From Drosophila pseudoobscura (Eukaryota > Arthropoda > Insecta > Diptera > Drosophilidae), in contig NC_046683.1 of NCBI RefSeq assembly GCF_009870125.1, positions 58,791,869 through 58,855,868 of the forward strand: a DNA stretch of 64,000 nucleotides, given 5' to 3'. The translations under genes were made by a program, and so were the position numbers. Numbering within the stretch: position 1 is the stretch's first letter; every line of letters starts with the position of its first letter. Under the pieces are notes generated by a model that worked only from the letters and a program-made list of their open reading frames with translations, was not told where the DNA came from and did no database searches. Below, one piece after another: positions 33,066 to 47,100 of this stretch.

Positions 33066-34906
33066 ATTCAGATGAGGATGATTTATATATACAAAAATAA
33101 TGTATTTAAATATGACAAATATTTAATTTAAATATAAAAATAACATTACGTTTAATGATGAAAAATAATCAATTTAAATGCAACAAATATTTAATTTAAA
33201 CAGGTAATATATTTGATTGAAATAGGAAAATATTCATTAAAAATGAAAAATATTTCATTGAATATTTAATTTAAATTTTAATAATTTAAAAAAATGGGAA
33301 AAATATAAATTTTAAAATGAAATATTTTCATATTAATGTTTAAATCGAAGAGAAAAAAATACCCACTCTCTCTAAAATGTTAAATCAAAGAATAAAAATC
33401 GTTTCAAAGTATCTGCTATGCTTCGCAAACAACTGATCAAAGTCCCAATACCCTATTTACGGGTACAAAGAAAAAGGCCAGAGAAAGAAAGAAGAAGAAG
33501 AAACGTCAAAAGAGTAAACGAGATACAAACGCTGGGCAAATGTGTCATGATTTTGCATATTAAAGACAGCGACACACGACGATCAACAAGACACAGACAG
33601 CGGACCAGAGACGACCAGAGCCATGTGAAATATACTATCAAATCTGTAGCCGGCGACGCGGACTCTCTGACACACTATTAACAATCTGTTGGCCATGATT
33701 TTGTAACCTTCTTCTCTCCCAGTGCCGTGCCTGTGCCTGTGCCTGTGCCCGTGCCTGTGCCCCAGCTCTCTGCCCCGTCAGAGCTGTCCGATCTGTCGTG
33801 GGAAAACGGAGACGAAACCGTCAACAAGAACAACAAACAATGCTGAGGAATGAATGAAATGTGTAACCCCCTCGCCGCCCGCCCTGTGGCATATGGCAAA
33901 TATTTGGCAATCTGACAGATAAGATACATTCGATAATCCCCCCAACGCGATCGGTTATTGAACCCCAGAAGCTGGCGGGCGTGAAAACTGTAGCAACTCT
34001 GGTGGGTGGCCACACCGCCCCACAGCCCCACCGTCTCACACCCAGCGGGTGAGATCGGACATCTAATGCGGTCGCGCGAGCTGAAATCTTCCTTAGAGAT
34101 CTGAGACATTTAACAGCCCATCGTGGCTGTCGGGGTTACCCCCGATGTTAATGAAAGCAGCGTTGAAAAATTGTCGGTTGCTCCCAAGAAATTACAATAC
34201 AAAACGTTTCAATTATTCTTCGGGCTGCCATTACAATGGTGCTGCTGCTGGCGGGTGAGTTACCAAACAGTTCTTTGGCTGACTGGCTGGCTGGCTGGCT
34301 GACTGCCCCGAGGCGGCGTTAAGCTCTTAGTTTATCTCTTTATAAGAACTTGAGGAGCGGCTGCTGGTGCTCTGTTCTGTTTTGTTCGGAGATTACACAC
34401 AACATACTCGCACTCGTAAATAAAAACGCATGCCAAAGTGGCAGCTGTTTGGAATTGCACAAAAGGGCCAGCCAGCTCCAGTCGGGCATTTAATTAACAT
34501 TTAAATGGCAGCCCGCGCAGAGAAGAATCTGGATTCTGGATTCTGGAGCTGCTTAAATTAATTGCCCCAAAAATATACTTATACTTTCCCCAACAAAACC
34601 AACAAAAAAATCCACCAAATGATGAACAATTTACACACCATTTAACCAGAAACGTAAATGTAAACAGGTTGGGTTGCAAGGTGCGGTTGAAAGATCATTC
34701 AAATAAGATCAGTATTCCAACGTTTCCATAATGCTAGCGATAATTAACTAATTAGGTAATTGCACTAGCAGTCTTTTAGTGCTTCAGTGTTTCAGTGTTT
34801 TAGTGCCTTAGTCATGGACCCCAGCCCATGATTAATGGTGAATGCAAAAAATTGTATTAATAAAACTGAAATTAGGGTGGCTGCTCTTCCCCTCTGCGCC
34901 ACAGCC

Positions 34907-34933
34907 TGTCTGTCTGTCTGTCTGTCTGTCTGT
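34907..34933. repeat. (TGTC)n microsatellite
   Basis: Six to seven TGTC units. A second tract of the same unit lies at 32732-32755. Confidence 0.9.
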
Positions 34934-35059
34934 GGCACAGCCATTTCCTATGACAACCAAAACATGTCCAACGAGACATGGGCCATGTTTCTTGGAGGAG
35001 GGCATTAATAGAATCTGCAGACAGGGGCCATTCGATAAAGAGAACGGGCCACTATCTGT

Positions 35060-35360
35060 ACACTGGGAGAAAGACAAAGCCCTTACTTAAATGAAATATT
35101 CGGTATTTAAAGACAAAAGAAAGTATTTAAATACATCCAAAATTTAATCAAATATAAAATAGATTTTTTATATTAAAACAAATATTTAAAAAATAAACTC
35201 AAAATATAAATGATACAAAATTAAGTTTAAATTTTAGACACATTTACTTTCCCATCAGGTACGAGTATTTTGCTTGCTTTGAAAAATAAAAAAATATTCC
35301 CATTAAAATGTATAATTATTTTTTAAGTATCAAAATCAACAAAGTGTATGCGGATAAGAT
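35060..35360 (+). repeat. AT-rich insert, dispersed family member B (left end only)
   Basis: It begins ACACTGGGAGAAAGACAAAG followed by CCCTTACTTAAATG, resembling the ends of the insert at 42798-43057. The body is over 80 percent A+T. The right end is not clear and the stated end is approximate. Confidence 0.4.
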
Positions 35361-37409
35361 TAAATTAATTATTATAACCAGAAGTGCATTTCTAGCACTA
35401 AAATAGAAGGCCAAATATGTAAATAAATACATAGTATATGTATAAATAGAATATTTGAAGTACACTTTGGCCTTCCTTGGAAAGATCAATATTCCAAATG
35501 GAATACACCGATCGGAGATGCCTGTACTTCTTCCGCCTCTGCCTCATACTATTTCTTTGATATATGTACGTCTGTTTCACGCATCTCTCGTGATTCATTG
35601 GCCATAGCTCATGTCTGGGTCAGCTCACTCACTGACAAGCAGCACTCACACACACACACAGAGATACAGATAAAGATCCCAGAGATACTTGGTCTCCCCA
35701 AACTATGGGACACCCACAGCAACCATCGTGTGGTGTGTCTTGTGAGGCTGACAAAAATAAAGTTGACACTTTCCCCGCAGCGGCGGAGGATGATGATGGT
35801 GATGATGATGATGTGATGTGGCTGCTTCTTAGAGAGCATCAGTATATACTCTGTCCACGCCCTGCAGTATTTGTTCTGTGATTTATGTGCTGGGAAAACA
35901 AATCAATAACATTTAACACACACTAATTTCTAGATACCTCGAACCCCCACACACATTCAGACACAGATACAGATACAGATACAATCCCACTCCCTGGAAA
36001 TCAATGGATGGCCAGCCTTTGCATAATTTCCAGCTAAACTGCGACCGAAACTGCAACCGCGACCCGAAAGTTGATTTATATGTGATATTCTTAAGGCAAT
36101 GAATGGCCCCAGCTATTAATTAGAGATATATCAAAATATTGCCGCTGATCGGCCAGTAGTGGGTTGGTCCTCCACAGCCAGACCTGATCTCCACCTTCGG
36201 GGGGTCCGCTCCGATTGATTTATCTCTGGGCTGACCGTTTTTGGCAAGTCGGCAAGGTCAAGGCAAGTTGTCAACTCCGTAGACGCTCTACGGCTGAGAC
36301 TCGGAGGCTTTGGGGCTGAACTGCTGGATTTTGCAGCTTAGATTTCGGTGGAATAAAGTTTTATTTTTGTGTCTTTTTTCTGTGTGCCGTTTGTTTGTCT
36401 GCAGTCTTGATTAAGCTTGATGCGCGGCGCCCGTAAACCTTTTTATCATCTTTTTTTCGGTTTTTGCATTTCTCGGAATCTTTTTTGAGAGTTATGACAG
36501 CTGATGGGGGGCCTTCCCGGGGGCTGTGGATGGGTCTGGCTGGACATTTGAGTGGCAGTCGGGGAGTCCGGGAAGCCCGGGGAGGAGGTCCCAGGGCTTC
36601 ACTTACTAAGCCCTGCTTAAGGCCGCACCTGATGGAACTCCATTTTCGGCTGGGAAAAGGGTCAGATCAAACTTACAATATTTTCTCGTACATTTCTCCA
36701 TCTCCTTCGGTCTTTCGATCTTTCGATCTGTTTTTTAATTAGCGCAGCAAGTGTTAATTATGTCTCAACGGCTGTCATTGGAGGCCATCAAAAGTCTTAT
36801 GTAGAATGCTCCCAATTGCATCCACAAATTGGGAAAGGCATGGGGAAAGCAGAGCCCATCCCCATCCCCATCCCCGAACATGTGTTAGATCCACTTTAAT
36901 GATCCAGGGCGGGGGGTGGCTGTGTGGCACCCCGTTATCGTAAATTCAAGTTAAGGCAATGAATATTAATAAGCAGCTCTCTCGCTGAGCAGCAATTGCA
37001 ATAATAATTGTTTTTTTTTTTGGTTTTTTTTTTTGGTGTTTTTGATGCTGACAAATGATGGCATGCCACAGTTCCCTGCCCCACGATTCCGCAGTGCGTA
37101 AGATATTGAGAAATGTGAAAAAAGTGCCAGAAAACAAAGCGATGCTGACTTCCGGCTTCGGTTTTTGTTTTCTTTTTTGGCAGCAGCAGCTCCTGCGGGT
37201 TAACTGTTGAACTTGTGATTTATCAGCCAGAACAGAACTGAACAGAACCACATTAACCAGAACAAACAAGAATAATAATCAGAGTTTCAGCGTCGGCTCC
37301 ATTTGGAGCTGTACAAATTGCCTTTGTCTCTGTCACGAAAGTTCGAACTTCAGGAGTGGATCTGTTCGAAGTGTTGACCACTCGACCATGAACAGCATTG
37401 GCCCCATCA

Positions 37410-37493
37410 GGAGCGGGGGCAGAGTGGGGGCAGGAGCAGGGTCAGGAGTAGGGGCAGGAGCAGGGGCAGGAGCGGGGGCAGGAGCAGGGGCAT
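37410..37493. repeat. (GGGGCAGGAGCA)n minisatellite
   Basis: About seven imperfect 12-bp units with GGGGCAGGAGCA/GGAGCGGGGGCA variants. Confidence 0.85.
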
Positions 37494-37549
37494 CGTATCC
37501 ACACGGCGCCTACTCAATGCCTGAATACCCTATAAAGATCACAATTCCC

Positions 37550-37758
37550 AAACTCATAGTTAAATGAAATATTCAGTTTCTGAACAGAAAGTATAGAACA
37601 TAAATGTATTAAATATTCTTTTTAGTACAGCCCATATTTAAACCAAATATAAAACACTTTAAAATAAATAAAATATATTAAATTTAATTTAAATATGAAA
37701 ATATCAATTGAAATATCGGTTTAAGTTTATGATTTTCAGGGCTTTTTTCTCTGGCTGT
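37550..37758 (-). repeat. AT-rich insert, dispersed family member C
   Basis: On the minus strand its end reads ACAGCCAGAGAAAAAAGCCC then TGAAAATC, nearly identical to the left end of the 42798 insert (ACACTCAGAGGAAAAAAGCC, CTGGTAATC) but inverted. The body is AT-rich with TTAAATGAAATATTCAG shared with member B. The other boundary is approximate. Confidence 0.45.
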
Positions 37759-38196
37759 CGATTATCGAAAAGTGTATAAAATTGTCGGGGTGACACGTCT
37801 AGTGGGGAATGGTGGGTAGGATAGGATGTTTCTTGTTAATACATTTATGCTACCTTTCAATTACGAGTGCACGCGATGATGGACAGACTGGCAGCCTGGC
37901 AGACGGACGGACAGGAGGTCGGCGTTGGCCAGACAAAGGAATCCATAATGAGATCCAAGTGGATCCGTCTTCTTGCTTACATTAAATGCGAAAAGCGTGC
38001 AAAATGACTTGGAATCCGCAAGAGAATGAAAGTGAATGGTATCTCAGGGAGTGAGGATTGGTTGCGCTACCGTGTGGAAGGGGGGGTATCGGGGTATCTG
38101 GGTATCTGGGAGAACACGTTGAGCTACTTAATAAAGACATACCCGTTTGCTTGTCTTCCCTCTTTGCAGTTGCATTAACCCGAATCAGCGCCAAAG

Positions 38197-41100
38197 ATGA
38201 CGCACTCCAGTCCGACTTTGAGCTCCGCTCTGCTGCTCTGCTGCACAGTTATGCTGCTGGCCACGGCGGCATCAGGTATCCAGAACAGAACCAACAGCAA
38301 CGGCAACGGCAGCCCCTCAAACCCCAGGCTGCAGGCCCATCGAGGGCACGGCCATCGACAGCGACACCATCAGGGGAGTCCCCTGCCAGCGACACACCAG
38401 CGACAGACGCGCCGAATGCAGTTGGCCAACCAGGCCAAGGCGGAGGTGGAACTGCTGCCGGGCGTGACCATGCAGGAGGTCACCCGACTGCGTCGCATCC
38501 ATCCGCACAATCCATACAACAAGGTTCTGACGCGTCGCCTGCATCAGCAGGGCGCTGGAGCTGGCGTCCGTCCCACCGAGTGGGACTACAATACCTACAA
38601 CATCTACACGAACACCTTCGGCCCGCCGCCGCCACCGGTTCCGCCCTCCTCGCCACACTCTGGCAAGGGGGAGGACAACACCCAGGATGTGGAGTTCATT
38701 GGGGTGCGGGAGCGGGGACGTGGCTACAACTATGTGCCGTCCGTGTCTGTGAGCAGTACCACTGCTCCACCGCCGAGCCTCAACCGCCGCTCTGCCACCC
38801 CGGGACTGAGCAGCATCGGCACCATACCGCCTCTGGTTCCGGCCAGGCGTGGCTATGTCTACACGACCACGGCTCCGGTGACCACCACATCCACATCCGG
38901 TGTGACCACGGAGGATCCCTACGAGACGAACACAATTGGACGCAACTATCCCACGGATCCCAAGGAGATGGAAAGGTGAGCCAAAGAACTTGTCTCCTAA
39001 TCTCCTCCCGAATCCTCCTAATTTAAGATCAATAGTTTGACCTTTCCTTCTGGAGGGCTCCACTGAAGGTTCCCTAGAAGAATAATGCCTTTGGGTCACA
39101 CCCCTCGAATGGGAGATGGAGACGTATGTCGGAGCGATCTTTCAGCGGCATTGGGGCGGGGCGTGTCCGATTGCATTTATCAGAGTCAGAGTCAGAGTCA
39201 GAGCCACAGCCAGAGCCGGAGCCCCCATCCCCCGGTTCAAGGTTGCTGCAGTCATAAATAAGTATTTCCAAAAGCCGGGGCCAGAGCATCAGCTTTACCT
39301 TTGGCCCAACATCAGTTTTCGGGTCTGGCGCTGCCTCCGTGTGTCGCTGTGCCTCGGCGGCTTATCGCATCGAACATAAATTATTTAAATATTTTGACAA
39401 GCCGAGATTTCAATGTCGATTCAGCAGCTGCGCGCTGCGCTTCGGTGCTAATTTGCGGCCCAGACCAAATGCCATGCCAGCCAACAACTGGCTGGAAATT
39501 AGCCCCAAGGCCAAGTGGCCAGAGCCAGAGCCGCAGCCAGTCGACGATAACTTCACATCCACTGCTGCTCTGCGGCTCTGCGGCTCCAATTGTCGTGTGT
39601 CAATTGTGCAGCAAATCAATGAGCGCGCACTTGAATCCCATACCCCATGCCCCATTCCCCCCCACACCCTATACCCCCATTCCATACCCGTATCCGTGGC
39701 CGTAACAATTGCAATTGCAGCTCCTTAAATGTACCAACTACTCGTACTCATACTCGTACTCATACTCGTACTCGTACCCGTTGATATGTGGGCATCTATC
39801 TGTAGTGGTTGTGTTTTGTCGTGTCTTCGTCCGCGATCTGGCCAAGATTGTGTGGTGTGCCCTGGCATTGACTTGAACAGGCAGACTCTTCAAGTGTCGC
39901 CTTCCATTGTGGCTGTGTGGCTGTGTGGCTGTGCGGCTGTGTGGCTGTCAGTCGCTTTAAGGTAATGAACTTTAACGAGTTTTCAATTGCCAGTGCTGAT
40001 GTTTTCTAATTGGAATTAATGTGGCTCTACTTAAGGGCAAAGGCATGCCATCCACAACCCATCCACAGTCCATCCAGCAATCCCACAATCCAGGCACAGC
40101 GGAAACGCTGCGTATGCGCAATCTCAACTAGCAACAGCAACAGCAACAGCGACAGCAGTGGCAGTGGCAGCAGTGGCACTGGCAGGTTGCAATGGTTGTT
40201 GTGGCTCTGGCGTTGCAAATTATGACACATTTTGATTTATGCGGCAGCTGCCAAAATGCTGCCACAAGGCAAATGCACAGTCTAGCATCATCATTCATAC
40301 CATGGGCCATGGGCTGGCCATTACAGTGGTGCACAAGTGGCAAGAAACCTGAGCCGAGCCGCACCGAGCCACCTCTCAGTGGAGGATTTAATGGATGATT
40401 TTTGGTTTTGGTTTTGGTGGAAATACTCGGTGTGTAATTCCCATTTTGCAGCCATTCCTACATATTCGTTTTCCCACTGTTTGTCTCTGCCACGGCATGT
40501 AAGCGCATGCCGCCTTGCCTCTTTTCTATTTATTTAAGCACTGCACGTGCAGCAGCAGTGCAGCAACTGTTGCAAGTGGCGCATTGCAACAGAGCAACAG
40601 CATATGGAAATGACTTCTCATGTGGATTGGCTTCAGCTTCAGCTTTGGCTTCGGCTTTGGCTTCTCGTTTCGTTTTGGTTATTCACACGCCGCCATCAGC
40701 ACAGATCTGCAATGGTACGAGTACTCCTCCTCCTCCTCCTCCTCTTTCCCCTCTGATAGATCAGACCTGGTTAATGGCCAGAGCAACGATTCAATTGCCA
40801 ACTGCAGTCCGGTGTTAATCAGCGTTATAGCCGGCGATTGGGGGGATAAAAGTGGAGTTAAGTCATTTCCCCCTCTGTGGCGGCACAGTGGGGCCGGCCC
40901 GGCGAGAGCTTGAGGCAGCCTCGCTTTTAATTGCCACTTTCCGAAAGAGTCGGATCCATATCGATTTGGATCCCTCGAAATCTGCTGCGATCCACTGTGG
41001 CTACCGCCCCGGTCTTTGGGGCTTCTGTTTGATGACTCCAATTGATGTCTGCACTGTGCATGTGGCAGACAATTTGTTGTTGTTGCTACCGGCAGTTGCC

Positions 41101-44100
41101 TGCCACACTGACAATTGATTGATGTCTGCGTTTTTTCGGGTAGCACTCAATGATTGACTTTTGATTTGCGATTGCGGCGATTGCGACACCCAAACGCAAC
41201 CGATCAGCGATTAACCGATCTAAAACCGGAGTTAATGAATTAATTATACATTCCATATCGGTGGTGTGGACGACAGGGTGTTGATTCAGGGAGTACCCGG
41301 AGTGTGTGTGTGTGTGTGTGTGGGCGTGGTCAGCCCGCCAACCCGCCAGCCAGCGCTTAAATGCCACTTGCACAGCCCAAGCTTGCAATCTTTCCAATAG
41401 TATCTCCCGAAGCACCACACAATAATAAAAATCGAAAACAAAGCAGGGCCTTGACTTCAATCCCTGGCTATGGAAAAACAACAGCACAAAAATAAAAATA
41501 AAAAATAAATAAAAGCCAATAGCTACAACAATTGGCAAAATGTACAATAAAATGAGACAAGAGCCAAGGAGAGTTATGTGCACTTTAGCCAACTCTGTGA
41601 CCCTAACAAGAGGCAAAGAACCAGACGCAGGCGCAGACGCAGACGCAGACATAGACTCCAACTCCGACTCCAACTCCGGCTCGGACAGGGGCACAGGCGC
41701 ATGCGCATGCGCAGCTGGATGGCGGAGTCAGGGTTGTAGTCCGCCTTCAAATTGCTTGTCAACGATCGAACCCCGGCTTAGGCTCTGCGATAATTATGGG
41801 ATAGGGAGAGGGTATGGGCATGGGCATGGGCATGGGATATGGGTACTGGCGGCTGGTGGCTGGTGGCTGGGGCACGCCACTCGAGTGACGAATGATTTGA
41901 TATGCTGCGCTTGGAAAAACTGCACTTAGAATGCGGCTGCAGCCTGTGAAAATTCGTTAACATTTTGCACCGTGAAGCATTGTGCTCAATGGCTACGCCT
42001 ACGCGTGCCTAACCGCACTCCCACTTGGAGCTGCAGATGGAGATGGAGCCGAGCTCTGGCCTGGTCTGGTCTCTGGCCCTGCTGGGGCTTATCCAAGTCA
42101 TGCCATCAGCCAGGCGGCCGACAGCAAGGGTAAGCCTTGGCCCAGGCTTCTGCCTTCTCGTTTAATGAGTTTTTCTTGGGATTCGATGGGAACAAAACAT
42201 ACGTGCATGGAGGCATGTGGGAGTTCAACAGCAACAGCGAGAGCAACAGAGACAGCAACAGCAACAGCGACAGCACAGCCTGTACACGTGCTCATCAAAA
42301 ATCAGCAGAAAGAACACGACATGATATGACATCAATTGAACAAATTGCCAGTTTGACAAATGCAACAAAATATTGCCTCTTATATCTCAATATTCGTTTT
42401 AATTAAGATGGATTTCTCTCCGGGCGGAGCTGAAAGCTGATTGAAGAACAAGGCAAACCTTTATTGAAAGAAAAGTTCCAAGAGGTTTACATGCATATTT
42501 CCAAATTGGTGACCCCGTTTCCCCTCATTAGTCACGGTCATTGTCACTGCAAATGGTTCAATCTGTTCACCTTTTGGGGCGTGCATTCGATATGCACTCG
42601 AGTGTACGTACAACAATTTATGGAGCACCCATTGTACGATATGGGTCACAGATCTACATGGTAGGGAAATATTTGTTACCATTTCCCTGTGGCGTGTGAC
42701 ATGTGAAATATGTAGGTGTATCACATTACCAAATGGGTGTTTTGTTTTTGTTTTTATTCTTTAACAAGGGGGCTATCAATCAGTGTGTGCCACATCTACA
42801 CTCAGAGGAAAAAAGCCCTGGTAATCGAATAGTTACACTTTGATTTAATTAAATTTAAATCAATAAATTATAAAAATTTGATTAAATATATTCCATATTA
42901 AAGAAAATTATTCATATTTAGATTTAATATATTTCCTACAAATTAAATATATTAAATTTATTTTAAAATTAAAGAGTAAATTATTTTGAATTTTGGTTTA
43001 AAACCCAAATCTTCCATCTCTTCAATTCTTTCTACTATGCCATTTTTCTCCGAGTGTAATTTTACACACTGAAAGTCGAGATCTAAGGCATATTTATTCA
43101 ATAATTATGATCCTACGATCACCATTGACACGCCCAATACGATCTACGTATTTCTATGCCTCCGTTGCGCTGACATAAACAATCATACGTCTGAATGCAC
43201 TAAATGAATATGTAAAGTAAAGTCCGATTCATGGTATAAATTTACTCGTATTGTTCGGTTCTCTGCCTCTGCTTCTGCCTGTGCCTGGGCGTCTGGTGTG
43301 TGCAATTAGTGAGTTTTTCACATAAACACAAGTAAGTCACTCAAAACATGAATTGGACGTCGGACGGGGGACAGTTTGGACAGTCGTCCCCCGTCACAAT
43401 GCCGCTGCAGAGGTGGACCGCTGCACCGTAATTTGCAAATCACGCAGCTTCGCATCTCAGGCTGAAAATTGGGTTAATGCAATGCTTTGGGAGGGCAGGG
43501 GTCCGAGACGGCGGCGGAGACGGAGTCGGAGACAGACAGATTACATGCAAACCCGTTCGGGAAGACGGGCGATACGGTGGGGAGGCTGGGGACTGGGTGG
43601 CGCTGTCTCTGCAGTGCTTTTGTCTTGCAGCCCCACTACAAAAGACAACAAAACTCTGTGGAGTGCCACACACGAGGCATGAGCACGAGAGCACGAGAGC
43701 ACGAACCCCCCAAAAGCCCGGGCCATAACATGACGCACAAAATTCCAGCCACACATACACATACTCGCATGAGGTACACTGCAAGAAAACCCATTACGTT
43801 GGGCTTATACTGTGTAAGGACTCTGAATCATAAATTCAATTTTAATGCCCTGGAAGATCAATTGAAGCATTTATAGCCTATATGGCATATTTCTTCGGGG
43901 GTGATTCATGTGCCCGTACCGTCTCGGGGGCCCAATTAATCGTGAAGAGGTTCTCTGGTTCTCCCAGTAAAAGAGTTCATAGAATCCCTGTCCAGATTGA
44001 TGACTCTGGGAGTTAGTCATGCCTTGGGATCGATTCATTTGTTCTGCAATCAAAGTGCATTTCATTCAATTAAAGAAGAGCAAGAAATCTTCCTCGAATA

Positions 44101-47100
44101 TTTTGAGTACTAAAACAAATCCCATGCCCAAATAATTCCCCGCTGTGTAAAAGATAAGCAGCACCAGGAGGAGAGGGAACGAGACACGTCGTTGCCATTT
44201 GGCTTACTTAATTATGTTGCAATTGGATACCATGTGGGGCCTCGAACAAGACCCGACTGGGATTGGGATTGGGATTGGGTTCGGGAGTGGAGTGGAACGG
44301 TACAAGCGTTGCACTTGCCTCTGCCTGAGCCTGGGCCTGGGCTTCGGCTTCGGCTTGGGGCAGGGCGTGGGCCGACAGATTCATAGGAAAATATCTTCAT
44401 TTATCTTCTACTTTTCGGCAGCACCAGCACCAGTCTGTCCCCACCTAAATGTCGAGCGCTTTCAAAATTTCGTTACGGCCTTTTCACTCGTCGTTGCGCG
44501 ATTTGGATCTCCATTTCAGCATTACCATTAGCATTAGTAACAATAGAAGGTAGCAGACGGCAGGCAGCAGACGGCAGACAGCAGACAGCATCGTAATAAC
44601 AACAACAGAGAATAGCCGACAAATACGGGGTATGGTATGTTAATTTGATGAAAATTTTTGTGTGTGCGTTCGCTTTTGGTTGGGCTTTTTTGTTGAGCTC
44701 TCAGTTCATCGGAAAAAGAAGCCACTGAGGAAAGGAGGTAAGAAATAAAATGGAAATCGTGCACGCCTCTTGTGCATTTCTCTGCCGCCTCCACCTCCTC
44801 CCTTGAAGGGCAGGGAGAAAGGGTTGGAGAGAGGAGGAGCTGGAGATGGAGCTCACGTTGCCACTAATCGGATTTTCGGCCACGGCTCGACACGGCTGTT
44901 GTTTAAACAAGTTTGGGGCATTAATCATGATTTACACCAGCCTCACAGATACACACACACACACACACACACCACAGCACCGCACAGCACACTCTCAATC
45001 ACATTCACACTCCACAAGAGTGGAGGCAGGCAATGCAGCTCCAGGGCTCCAGCTACAAGAAAGGGCCGCATTAGTGGAGGATCGGAGTCAGAGTCGGAGT
45101 TGGAGTCGGAGTCGGAGTCGCATTGACAGGCAAACTGTGGCGATTGGGGCGACTCAGAGATCGCTTATCGCGCGATTATGTTGTATGGAAAATGCATGAG
45201 AGGCAGAGGCAGAGGCAGAGGCAGAGGCAAGCCGGCCACTGAACTCCAAAACCGCACCATATCGCTTTTGGGCCAACTTCCCTGGCAACATATTGTATAT
45301 AATCAGCTCGCATTACCACAAAATAGCGCTCCATCCCCAGTACCCATCCGCATCTGCATTTGCATCTGCATCTCCATATCCAATCCCTAGGTTCAGCTGC
45401 AACTCTTGCGACTCTTAGACCGTCTGACACTTGCGGCAATTTTCTTTTCACTTTTCTGCAACGCAACAAATTCTTTGTGCATCTTTTATTGCATAATCCC
45501 CAGCCGAGAGAGAGAGCAAGACAAATTTACAGGCAAATTAGAACTGGCTGCTGGCTGGCTGGTTGGTTGGCTGGTTGGCTGGTTGGCTGGCTGGCTGGCT
45601 GGCTGGCGGTTAGCCGTGACTGGCGGTTTCTGCCACACGAATCGGTAGAGTGCACAGCCTCCGGAATGCATATTCACTTTGGCAGGGAGTTGGCTGATGC
45701 TTTGAGAGGAGAAACATTGATATTCCCCGGCAATCCATAGCAGAATCCTAATTTAAATCTTGTTTATTGTTTGAAATTCGATTCAGTTCATAACTCAATC
45801 CCAGACAATCATCAAATCCCAGACTCCGTTCATACATTATTCAGAATAGTTTGCCCATATATCAGCGGACATCCATCCAAGTCCAAACTGATTTAGTGCT
45901 GACAAGTTCTTCAAAGACATTTGAGCAGAGCAGAGGCTGCGGAGGAGAAGTCGCTTCCGCGATACACATTGATTCCTGCCTTCTTTCCCAGGGGCATGCA
46001 TCTCGGGGTATCTGTCCAGTCGCATATTGGATTTCCACCTCGGCAGACTTTCAGCTGAGTGCTGTAATAATTCTCCTCGCAGAAAATGAACAAAACTGAA
46101 AGCTGCACTTGCCGCTGCCGCTGCCGCTGCCCCAGCCCCTTCCTTTGCTGGGGCCCTGGACATGACTGAAATATTATTAGAAAAACTGCCGAGGCAGTGC
46201 GTCGTCGTCTTGGTTGTTGCAGTCGTTTCCATCGTCTCCATCGGGGCCATCATCTCCATCCACGTTTGGGGCTGTGGTCACAGGGGCGTTGCAGTTTTAC
46301 GCCAAGTGAAAATCCAAATAAAGCTGGACCACGGGACCAGGAAGCAAGTCTAAAAATGTGTTCAATGCTCTCCTCCTCGTCGTGGTTGTTCTTCTTCTGG
46401 CAGCCGTTGTCGTTGTCGTTGTCGTGGTTGTTCTTCTTGTCGTTGTTTGTTGTTGTCGTCGTCGTCGTCGTCGTCGTGTGGCGGGGTAGTGGGTGGGTGG
46501 ATTGGACGCAAATACAGTCGGGCTAATGATGCATTTGGCCTGGGCCCTCGTCTGGAATTGCGCATTCGTTGGCCTGGCCAATTTAAATTCTAATTTCATG
46601 TAGCAAATCAGATTAGCTGCCCAGTTTGTGGACTGCACTGGACCACAAATGGCCCAAACAGTTAGCCAGCGGATCCCCGCACTTTCGGATCAGCCTAAGG
46701 CCTGGCCTGGCCTCAGGCATTTTCACTCCGGCTTCTCAGCCTCCTCCTCCTCCTCCTCCTCCCCGTCATCATCTGTGGAAGACACGGACATAAAAATTCA
46801 TTTTATGACTGTGGCAACAATATTTTTATGTTTTTTCTTATAAATTTATTTCACATTTTCATTTGGAAACACGATAACCACACAGGCGGCAGGCAGGCAG
46901 GCCGGACAGCCGGACAGTCGGACAGCCGGAGTAGGCATGGCTTGCACTTTTCCCGGCATATTTTAGCCATAAGCCAGAGCCCGAATCCGAGCCAAAGCCA
47001 GGCACTAAAGCCGTTTACAGCTGTTAAGTGTCGCCAAGTTTTTTGTGGCTCTGGTTTTTAACTGTTTGGCTTTTAACTGTTTTTTAAATGCATTCACGTT

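Larger units (their letters stand above)
27911..38169. other. Non-coding region upstream of the slow coding exon
   Basis: About 10 kb with no supported coding exon. It contains an Inr/DPE-type promoter at about 30500, AT-rich tracts at 31560-31874, 33080-33400, 35060-35360 and 37550-37758, a C12 run (28467-28478), and CCGAG, TGTC, CTGG and GGGGCAGGAGCA repeats. It probably includes the leader intron and enhancers of slow, judging from the splice acceptor just before the first coding exon. Confidence 0.55.

Noticed and set aside
38058-39026. 322-residue plus frame overlapping the first slow exon, and the 260-residue minus frame opposite
   Set aside because: Shadows of the Pro/Arg-rich slow exon; only the frame from 38197 has a signal peptide and splices in frame into the EMI domain.
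41086-41694. 202-residue minus-strand frame in the slow intron
   Set aside because: Starts in a CAGACG-type repeat and has a hydrophobic AT-rich middle; no splice or family support.
45360-45740. 126-residue frame with LAGWLVGW repeats
   Set aside because: Translation of the CTGG/TTGG tetranucleotide array.
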